Shown here in pieces: positions 1-6,238 of a stretch of DNA of 16,810 bases (position 1 is its first letter; every line of letters begins with the position of its first letter). The stretch spans positions 1-16,810 of the forward strand of contig CALELJ010000093.1 of assembly GCA_937902445.1 (NCBI GenBank), given 5' to 3'. Source of the stretch: an uncultured Treponema sp. GTDB lineage: Bacteria; Spirochaetota; Spirochaetia; Treponematales; Treponemataceae. The notes under the pieces are model-generated. The model was not told where the DNA came from, did not search any database, and was given only the letters and a program-made list of their open reading frames with translations. Made by a program: the position numbers and the translations under genes.

Positions 1-522
1 CAAAGAGTTCCTAAGACTGAAACACAAGGCAGAGTTCAAACATCAATCGCAACTGTATTAGTATTACCTGATGTTGATGATGATGAAATTGAAATTCCTG
101 ATAGTGATCTAGAAATTGAAACACATAGAGCTTCAGGTGCTGGTGGTCAGCATATCAACAAGACTGACTCAGCTGTAAGAATCGTACACAGACCTACAGG
201 TATCACTGTTAACTGTCAGGATGGTCGTAACCAGATTGCCAACAGAGAAACAGCTATGCGTATCATCAAGGCCAGAGTATACGAATACTACAAACAGAAG
301 AAAGAGGAAGAAGAAGGCGCAATCCGTCGTTCAAAGATTGGTACAGGCGACCGTTCTGAAAAGATCAGAACTTACAACTATCCACAGGATCGTATCACAG
401 ATCACCGCATCAACATGAGCGTACACAACCTTCCGGGATTCATGATGGGCAACATGGACGACATGCTTGACGCCCTCAATGTCTACGCAAAGGAAGAACA
501 GTTCAACGAACTGGATAAATAA
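1..522 (+). CDS. prfA: Peptide chain release factor 1, C-terminal 173 residues (5' end outside window)
   Basis: The frame is open from the first base and ends in TAA at 520-522. It encodes the class I release factor core, which hydrolyses peptidyl-tRNA at UAA/UAG codons. The motif RVPKTETQGRVQTS near the left edge is typical of RF1 rather than RF2. The catalytic GGQ lies at 142-150 within a GAGGQHINKTDSAVR context. The end (RSEKIRTYNYPQDRITDHR) is also typical of RF1. About half of a normal RF1 is missing upstream, including the PxT codon-recognition loop, so stop-codon specificity cannot be read directly. The next gene, prmC, encodes the methyltransferase that modifies this GGQ glutamine. 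Confidence 0.95.
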   Translation, partial: QRVPKTETQGRVQTSIATVLVLPDVDDDEIEIPDSDLEIETHRASGAGGQHINKTDSAVRIVHRPTGITVNCQDGRNQIANRETAMRIIKARVYEYYKQKKEEEEGAIRRSKIGTGDRSEKIRTYNYPQDRITDHRINMSVHNLPGFMMGNMDDMLDALNVYAKEEQFNELDK

Positions 523-531
523 AAAGCAAAG

Positions 532-568
532 GCAGCAGGTGCAGTAACTATCATCTGCTGCTTTTTTT
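532..568 (+). terminator. Intrinsic terminator after prfA
   Basis: GCAGCAG (532-538) pairs with CTGCTGC (555-561); a G-T and a T-A pair extend the stem to 9 bp. Seven T follow at 562-568. It sits between prfA and prmC, only 14 nt before the prmC start, so prmC is read through it or has its own promoter. Confidence 0.8.
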
Positions 569-582
569 ATTTCACGCAGAAC

Positions 583-1518
583 ATGACAATCCAGCAATTC
601 AAGCAATCAACACTGCAAAAGTTATCCTCATCTCCCAGTCCTGCACTGGACATTGACGTTTTGCTTCAATGGGCATTGAACAGAGACAAGACATTCATTC
701 TTTTCAACAGGGACATGGAGCTTCCATCGGAAGTGGAGGAAAAACTTTTAGGAGCAGTAGAAAAACGAAGGACGGGGCTGCCGGTTGCCTACATCACGGG
801 GCACAAGGAATTCTTTGGGCTTGATTTCCATGTAAACACAAATGTACTCATCCCAAAGCCGGACACGGAAGTGCTGGTGGAAAACGCCGCCAACTGGTTG
901 TTTGACAGCTACAGCCGCCGCCCGCAGATTTTCAACATATGCGACATGTGCACCGGAAGTGGCTGCGTTGGAATAAGCCTCATGAAGTTTGTTGGCGGCG
1001 GCAGCGCAACCGGCAGCCCCGTAAGCAAAGACAGCCTGCCTGGACTTACCATGTGTGACATAAGCAAGGATGCCCTTGAAGTTGCAAGACACAACGCTGA
1101 CAATCTGCTTTCAAAGGCGGAACGTGAAAAAGTTCAGTTTGTACACACAAACCTTTTTGACAACCTGGGACAGACAAAATCCGGCATATACGACCTCATA
1201 GTATCAAACCCGCCTTACGTACCGGCCACTGAGACCACAGAACTCCTGAAAGACGGCCGCAGCGAACCACGGCTAGCTTTGGACGGCGACGTTACCCTTG
1301 ATGGCAGACCAAGCGGAACAGATGATGGCCTTGAACTGATCCGCCACCTCATTCCACAGGCCCATAGATTTCTAATTCCCGGAGGAATGCTTATACTGGA
1401 AACCGGTGAATACAATGCGGAAGAAACCGAAAAAATCATGCGTTCCCATGGATTCAAGGACACAAAGCTTTACTACGACCTTGAAGGTCAGCTAAGAAAC
1501 GTAAGCGGAATAAAATAA
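583..1518 (+). CDS. prmC: Peptide chain release factor N5-glutamine methyltransferase
   Basis: This SAM-dependent enzyme methylates the glutamine of the GGQ motif in RF1 and RF2, which speeds translation termination. The protein has 311 residues; the usual length is about 280-300. A small helical N-terminal domain is followed by a Rossmann methyltransferase fold: DMCTGSGCVGI (from residue 121) is motif I for SAM binding, and NPPY (209-212) is the catalytic motif for amide nitrogen methylation. The segment between motif I and the next strand carries a short Gly/Ser-rich insertion. The ATG at 583 fits the usual N-terminus, but no clear Shine-Dalgarno precedes it. Position after prfA is a classic arrangement. 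An HemK-like function on another protein is the only real alternative. Confidence 0.93.
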   Translation: MTIQQFKQSTLQKLSSSPSPALDIDVLLQWALNRDKTFILFNRDMELPSEVEEKLLGAVEKRRTGLPVAYITGHKEFFGLDFHVNTNVLIPKPDTEVLVENAANWLFDSYSRRPQIFNICDMCTGSGCVGISLMKFVGGGSATGSPVSKDSLPGLTMCDISKDALEVARHNADNLLSKAEREKVQFVHTNLFDNLGQTKSGIYDLIVSNPPYVPATETTELLKDGRSEPRLALDGDVTLDGRPSGTDDGLELIRHLIPQAHRFLIPGGMLILETGEYNAEETEKIMRSHGFKDTKLYYDLEGQLRNVSGIK

Positions 1519-1525
1519 GTCCAAC

Positions 1526-1560
1526 AAAAAGCCCCGGTCAAGCAAACGCCAGCCGGGGTT
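1526..1560. terminator. Convergent hairpin between prmC and the ADH-like gene
   Basis: CCCCGG (1532-1537) pairs with CCGGGG (1553-1558). On the minus strand the stem is followed by CTTTTTG (A-run at 1526-1530 on the plus strand), so it best suits the minus-strand gene. On the plus strand only a weak TTCATTATTTT follows. It probably serves both convergent genes. Confidence 0.6.
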
Positions 1561-1638
1561 CATTATTTTCAGAAACTCTATGCCACCGTCTCGCAACACG
1601 GCAACCCATCCACAAACCAGATCAACCGGCGTGAAAGA

Positions 1639-2836
1639 CTACTTCAGAATTTCCTTATAAAGATCGATTACCTTTTTCTTTGTCACAGCCTTTGGATTTG
1701 AGGCAACAAAGGTGCTCTTAAGAACATTTTCCGCAAGGAAGTCCAGGTCATCCTTTGTAAGTTCAATCTCGCTATCGTTTACCGTAAACTTAAGAATTCC
1801 TGTGCTATCAAGGGCATCCATTGCTTCGTTTTGGAAGCTTGAGTTCCTTGGCAAGCTTGTCTACAGCCGCAACAGCTGCTTTTCTGTATGCGTCAGGCTT
1901 TGCTGTGGCAGAAACTTTTGCTCCCATTGCAAGGGCTATGTCCTTGTATTTGGTTCCGCTTGAAGGAGCATTGTGCTGCATCACTGAAGAAAGCAAAAGT
2001 GCCGAAGTAAGTTTTGCAGGAATTCCATTGGCAGCCTCAAGAGCATTGGCCATAGCCGTAGCAAGACCCGCGCTGCTGTTTGAAACTGCAAGACCTGCAA
2101 GATACTGGCCATAGAGAATCTGATCCTTGGCGGAAGCAGTTCCCTTTACGGCATCCTTTACATTTTCACAGATGATCTTGATTGCCTCAACGGCATTGAT
2201 ATCCGTCATAAGCCATGATTCCTTGCAAACAAGGGACTCTACAGAAGATGCGATGAGCGCAAGTGAGGAAACCGCAAAATCCTTTGACGAAGCAAAAATA
2301 TCCGAATCGCAGATTACAGCGTCTGCAAGTGCGTGAACATCAAAGCATTCAATCTTTCTGCGCTGGGCCTCATCATCAAGCATCACGTCATAACCGAATC
2401 CGCGGGCATTTCCTACTGAAGAATAAACCAGATAAAGTGGAAGCGCAGGTTTCTTTGACTTGTTGCTTCCCTCAAGCTTGCGTGGATCAGATATGTCAGG
2501 ATTACCGAGAAGAACAGCCGCTGCCTTTGCAGTATCCATGACAGAGCCGGAACCAAGTGCAACGATTACATCAGCACGGAAAGATTTTGCCGTATCCACT
2601 GCGGAACGAACATTATTTACCGTAGCTGCCATGTTCACACGGTCGTAAACCTGGTAAACAAGCTTGTTTTTTGCTATGAGTGCTGATATTTTCTTTACGG
2701 CCCCACTTTCAACAGCAGAACCATCTGTTATAACAAGAACGCGCTGAAATTCGCGGCTTTTGATAGAATCCATTAAATTTTTTATAGCGCCACTGCCAAA
2801 AAAGGAAAATGCGCTTGTTGCTATCTGATTAGGCAT
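1639..2836 (-). pseudogene. Iron-containing alcohol dehydrogenase family protein, frameshifted and without metal ligands
   Basis: Two overlapping minus-strand frames (2836-1808 and 1854-1639) together give one protein of about 398 residues, the family's normal length. They join if one base is removed from the TTTT at 1829-1832 (AAAA on the coding strand): KELKLP then continues as NEAMDALDSTGILK. The NAD(P)-binding motif GSGSVMD (residues 95-101) is kept. The usual metal ligands are not. The region matching DALTHAIE reads ALIASSVE, and the region matching the His-rich GxxHxMAH...LPHG reads GLATAMAN...IPAK. The substrate/phosphate loop PTTAGTGSE is also lost. A metal-dependent dehydrogenase reaction is therefore unlikely even without the frameshift. 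The start is supported by AGGAGA 7 nt upstream. The frameshift could be a sequencing error in a homopolymer, since the downstream part still looks coding. Confidence 0.75.
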
Positions 2837-2862
2837 TTAATTCTCCTAAAATTTACGCAATT

Positions 2863-2891
2863 ATTATGACTGTAAATCCCCTTATGGTCAA
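2863..2891 (-). promoter_or_regulatory. Promoter of the ADH-like gene
   Basis: On the minus strand TTGACC (2891-2886) and CATAAT (2868-2863) are separated by 17 nt. The predicted transcription start is near 2856, giving a leader of about 20 nt that contains the AGGAGA ribosome site. Confidence 0.65.
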
Positions 2892-2932
2892 GTTAATACT
2901 TTACAAAAATACGTTAATTTTAATACCGCATC

Positions 2933-2961
2933 TTGCAACAGTTCACCCAGAAGTTTATATT
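2933..2961 (+). promoter_or_regulatory. Promoter of the znuA-like operon
   Basis: TTGCAA (2933-2938) and TATATT (2956-2961) are 17 nt apart. The expected transcription start falls on or next to the ATG at 2968, so the mRNA may be leaderless. I could not find a convincing palindromic metal-regulator box. ATTTAC (2851-2856) and GTAAAT (2872-2877) form a 6-bp inverted pair of unknown meaning. Confidence 0.6.
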
Positions 2962-2967
2962 GTACGC

Positions 2968-3891
2968 ATGAGAAACGCTATATATAGAAAAAATGTTATT
3001 CTCTTCATTGCAGCCGCGGTCTTTTTTATGACTTCCTGTGCACCAAAAAAAGCTGCCGGAGTTCCGCCTGTAAAAAAAAATGAAAACACTATAAAAATAA
3101 CAGCTACTTTCTACCCGCTTTATGTATTGCTATTAAATATTACAGAGGGTATCGACGGAACTGAACTTTCAGTGCTTGCCCCAGCCGACACGGGATGCCT
3201 CCACGACTACCAGCTTACCACAGGTGACATGAAAAAAATCGAGGACTGTGACATCCTTGTTGCCAACGGAAGCGGAATGGAAGATTTCATGGAAAAAATC
3301 ATCGGCACAAAAAAGGATTCTGTCATTTCAGCAACTGAAGGCTACGAACTTGTAGATGACAATTCACATGTATGGGTTTCTCCATCGGGAGCCATTTACG
3401 AGACAAAAAAAATCACAGAAGGCCTTTGCCGTTTTGATCCTGTCCATGCTGAACAGTACAAAAAAAATGCCGCCATCTACATCGAAAAACTTACTGCATT
3501 GAAGGATCACATGCATTCAGTCCTTGACGGGCATTCCGGAAAAAAAATCGTCACTTTCCACGAGGCTTTTCCCTATTTTGCAAAAGAGTTCAACCTTATG
3601 GTAGAATCTGTAGTTGAACGTGAGCCGGGAACAGCACCAAGTCCACGGGAGCTTGCTGACCTTATCTCCACATTGAAAAACATTCTTTCAGGCGGAACCC
3701 ATATCGCGCTCTTTGCTGAGCCCCAGTACTCCTCGAGTGCGGCGGAAGTCATCGCGCGTGAAACTGGACTGACGGTTTACGAACTTGACCCTTGCGTTAC
3801 AGGTGATCTTTCTTCTTCCGGAACAAAGGATTCCTACCTGAACGCAATGAAACAAAACACTGATGTTTTAAAGAAAGCATTGGAAAACTGA
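2968..3891 (+). CDS. znuA: Metal (probably zinc) ABC transporter substrate-binding lipoprotein
   Basis: This is a cluster A-I (ZnuA/TroA) binding protein that would capture Zn2+ or Mn2+ outside the inner membrane and hand it to the permease. From ATG 2968 it has 307 residues: a basic N-terminus, a hydrophobic stretch and a relaxed spirochaete-type lipobox ending MTSC with the lipidated Cys at 24. Metal ligands are recognisable: His79 (in LHDYQ), His134 (in NSHVW), His198 (in FHEAFPYF) and Asp274 (in YELDPC). The His-rich loop common in zinc-specific members is absent, so the metal is not certain. An in-frame ATG at 2866 lies upstream of the promoter and would bury the signal peptide, so 2968 is preferred. 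It is the first gene of the znuA-znuC-znuB set. Confidence 0.9.
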   Translation: MRNAIYRKNVILFIAAAVFFMTSCAPKKAAGVPPVKKNENTIKITATFYPLYVLLLNITEGIDGTELSVLAPADTGCLHDYQLTTGDMKKIEDCDILVANGSGMEDFMEKIIGTKKDSVISATEGYELVDDNSHVWVSPSGAIYETKKITEGLCRFDPVHAEQYKKNAAIYIEKLTALKDHMHSVLDGHSGKKIVTFHEAFPYFAKEFNLMVESVVEREPGTAPSPRELADLISTLKNILSGGTHIALFAEPQYSSSAAEVIARETGLTVYELDPCVTGDLSSSGTKDSYLNAMKQNTDVLKKALEN

Positions 3892-3903
3892 ACAGGAACA
3901 CAA

Positions 3904-4743
3904 ATGCCTTGTCTAATAGGAAAGCAGCATGTCTGCTGCACCCGCATTGCAGGTCTCAGCGTAAAAGCCGGCAATGACTACATTTTGAAAGACATCAACC
4001 TCCACATCCATTGCGGTGAACTTACAGCCATTGTAGGTCGCAACGGAGCCGGGAAAAGTACATTCATGAAAGCGCTTCTCAACACCATACCCCACACGGG
4101 AACAGTCATCTATGAAGGAGAACGCTGCGCCGGACACTGTGGAAAAGACAGGACAAGCGACCACGACAGATTCTGCACCTGCCACAAGAAAATTCCATAC
4201 ACTACGACAAAGCCTGTTTTTGGCTATGTGCCACAGTCTCTTTCAGTCGAGCAGGGAACTCCAACCAGCGTAGAGGATCTGGTACTTTCCTGCATCTCCC
4301 GTCGCCCCGCATGGCTGCCCCACAGAAAAAAAGACAAGGAAAAGGTTGCTGAAATTCTAAAGTCCACCAATGCCCACGAGCTTGCCTCCCGCCGTGTATG
4401 CGACCTTTCAGGCGGAGAACTGCAGCGCGTCATGCTTGCCCTTGCGATTCATCCAGTGCCGGACATTCTCCTCCTTGACGAGCCTGTCAGCGGCGTAGAC
4501 AGAACCGGACTCAAGTCATTCTACCAGCTGGTTTCTTCCATCAGGCGGGACTACGACATAACAGTCCTTCTCATAAGCCATGACCTTGACCTGGTTGCAA
4601 AACACGCAGACAGAGTCGTGTTCATAAACAACAGCAGCGCCATAATCGGCAGGGTTGATGAAGTATACGCAAACAGAGATTTCATCGACGTTTTCGGAAA
4701 TGTTGAAACTGCCTCAGACAGAAACGATGGAGGAGATGAATGA
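3904..4743 (+). CDS. znuC: Metal ABC transporter ATP-binding protein with a Cys/His-rich insert
   Basis: This is the ATPase that powers the znuA/znuB importer. Its 279 residues contain Walker A GRNGAGKST (45-53), Q-loop Q111 (GYVPQ), signature LSGGE (168-172), Walker B LLLDEP with D192/E193, and H-loop H226 (LISHD). Between the Walker A helix and the Q-loop there is an extra segment of about 25 residues (71-96) with four Cys and three His (CAGHC, then DHDRFCTCH). Typical members have only a short turn here. The N-terminus (MPCLIGKQHVCC) is also Cys-rich. AGGA precedes the ATG. The stop overlaps the permease start (ATGA at 4740-4743), indicating translational coupling. Confidence 0.92.
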   Translation: MPCLIGKQHVCCTRIAGLSVKAGNDYILKDINLHIHCGELTAIVGRNGAGKSTFMKALLNTIPHTGTVIYEGERCAGHCGKDRTSDHDRFCTCHKKIPYTTTKPVFGYVPQSLSVEQGTPTSVEDLVLSCISRRPAWLPHRKKDKEKVAEILKSTNAHELASRRVCDLSGGELQRVMLALAIHPVPDILLLDEPVSGVDRTGLKSFYQLVSSIRRDYDITVLLISHDLDLVAKHADRVVFINNSSAIIGRVDEVYANRDFIDVFGNVETASDRNDGGDE

Positions 4744-5585
4744 ATTTGATTTATTCACTGATCGACACACTGCTCCCCTTCCAGTGGCTTTCTCCTGTTT
4801 TCATGAAAAATGCCTTTCTTGCCATTATTGTGGCATGTCCACTTTTTGGAATGCTTGGTACTTCCGTAGTGTCAAACCGCATGAGCTTTTTCAGCGATGC
4901 CATAGGACACAGCGCACTTACAGGAATAGCCCTTGGTGTGATTCTTGGAATCCGGGATGTTACCATTTCAATGATTGTCTTTTCACTGCTTCTTGGATTT
5001 GCAATCATCTCCGTAAAGATAAAGGGCAAATCTTCCAGCGACACAATCATCGGAGTTTTCTCATCTACAGCAGTAGCACTTGGAATAGTACTTCTTTCAG
5101 CAGGTGGAAATTTCGCGAAATACCAGAAATACCTTGTCGGAGACATTCTGAGCATCCAGCCGGAAGAAATTCTCATGCTTGTTGTGGCCGCCCTGATACT
5201 TCTTTCCGTATGGGTTGTTTTCTACAACAAGATGCTTCTGGTTTCCATGCACAGTGTTTTTGCAAAAAGCCGGGGAATAAAGACTTTCCTGATTGAACAG
5301 ATTTTTGCGCTTCTTACAGCAGTGATCGTAACCGTCAGCATCCGATGGACGGGACTTCTTGTCATCAACTCGCTTCTGGTTCTGCCGGCAGCAGCATCAA
5401 GGCTTGTTTCCCGTTCAACCGGAAGATACACTCTGCTTGCGGTGATTTTTTCCATGGCAAGCGGAATCGCAGGACTTGCATTGAGCTACCAGTTCAACAC
5501 TGCAAGCGGGGCGACCATCGTTCTTGTAAATTCAGGAATCTTCCTGGTCTGTCTTTTTACAACCATCATAAGGAGAAGAAATTGA
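4740..5585 (+). CDS. znuB: Metal ABC transporter permease
   Basis: This is the membrane channel subunit of the ABC-3 (ZnuB/TroC) family. Its 281 residues are mostly hydrophobic, with about eight predicted transmembrane helices. The early sequence (ACPLFGMLGTSVVSNRMSFF, then SDAIGHSALTGIALG) is a hallmark of the family, and LLVINSLLVLPAAASR in the C-terminal half is also typical. It starts with ATG in the ATGA overlap with the ATPase gene and has AGGAGA at 4731-4736. Its stop overlaps the TTG start of the phosphatase gene by 4 nt. A second permease gene, as in some Tro systems, is not present. Confidence 0.92.
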   Translation: MNLIYSLIDTLLPFQWLSPVFMKNAFLAIIVACPLFGMLGTSVVSNRMSFFSDAIGHSALTGIALGVILGIRDVTISMIVFSLLLGFAIISVKIKGKSSSDTIIGVFSSTAVALGIVLLSAGGNFAKYQKYLVGDILSIQPEEILMLVVAALILLSVWVVFYNKMLLVSMHSVFAKSRGIKTFLIEQIFALLTAVIVTVSIRWTGLLVINSLLVLPAAASRLVSRSTGRYTLLAVIFSMASGIAGLALSYQFNTASGATIVLVNSGIFLVCLFTTIIRRRN

Positions 5586-6238
5586 AAGGCATAAAAGCAG
5601 TTATCTTTGATTTAGACGGAACCTTGCTTGATACGATCGAAGACCTTGCAGACAGCTGCAACAAAACCCTAGAACAGCTTGGAATGCCACCTCGCACTTT
5701 GGATGAAGTCCGCAGTTTTGTTGGCAACGGAATTGCGCGCCTTATGGAACAGGCAGTTCCAAAGGGCAAAGACAACAAGGACTTTGAAAAATCAGTTGAG
5801 CTGATGAAAAAAAACTACGGCTCCAACTGGCATAACAAGACAAAACCATACGACGGAATAATGGAACTGATCCGCAGTCTTAAAGACCATGGAATAAAAA
5901 TCGGAATAAATTCAAACAAGCCTGACCAGCAGGTAAAGGAGCTTGGGAATCTTTTTTTCTCAAACGTCGTTGGAAGCGAAACTGCGCTTGGCGACAAAGA
6001 GGGAATCAATAGAAAACCTGCGCCGGATCTTGCAAACGAATTAATGAAGATTTTCGGTGTCTCAAAAGAAGAGACCGTCTATGTAGGTGACAGTGACGTT
6101 GACATCGCGACGGCAAGGAATGCCGGAATAAAATGCATAAGCGTTACATGGGGTTTCAGATCCAGGGAATTTCTTGAAGAACATGGAGCTGAATTTTTTG
6201 CAGATACTCCAGATGAAATTTTAGACATTATATTATGA
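5582..6238 (+). CDS. gph: HAD-superfamily phosphatase, phosphoglycolate phosphatase-like
   Basis: The 218-residue protein has all four HAD motifs: DLDGT with nucleophile D10 and acid/base D12, a Ser/Asn motif in GINSNKP, the Lys in NRKPAPD, and the Mg2+-binding GDSDVDIATA. A helical cap follows motif I, as in Gph/PGP-type enzymes that hydrolyse small phosphorylated metabolites. The exact substrate cannot be read from sequence. I chose the TTG at 5582 because AGGAGA lies at 5571-5576, the motif I strand begins at once, and the codon overlaps the permease stop (TTGA). The open frame further upstream lies inside the permease gene. The stop overlaps the mutS2 ATG (6235-6238). Confidence 0.88.
   Translation: MKGIKAVIFDLDGTLLDTIEDLADSCNKTLEQLGMPPRTLDEVRSFVGNGIARLMEQAVPKGKDNKDFEKSVELMKKNYGSNWHNKTKPYDGIMELIRSLKDHGIKIGINSNKPDQQVKELGNLFFSNVVGSETALGDKEGINRKPAPDLANELMKIFGVSKEETVYVGDSDVDIATARNAGIKCISVTWGFRSREFLEEHGAEFFADTPDEILDIIL

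Noticed and set aside
1808..1854. Programmed ribosomal frameshift in the ADH-like gene
   Set aside because: CCAAAACGAAG is not a recognised slippery heptamer with a downstream structure. A one-base insertion in the A run explains it better.
2851..2877. Zur or TroR-type operator upstream of znuA
   Set aside because: ATTTAC/GTAAAT is only a 6-bp pair with a 15-nt gap and does not match an operator I can name.
2866..2967. Longer N-terminus for the znuA-like protein (ATG at 2866)
   Set aside because: It would lie upstream of the promoter and place 34 residues before the signal peptide, hiding the lipoprotein signal.
5345..5581. Long N-terminal extension of the HAD phosphatase
   Set aside because: This stretch is the permease gene read in another frame. 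The TTG at 5582 has a good ribosome site and starts right before motif I.
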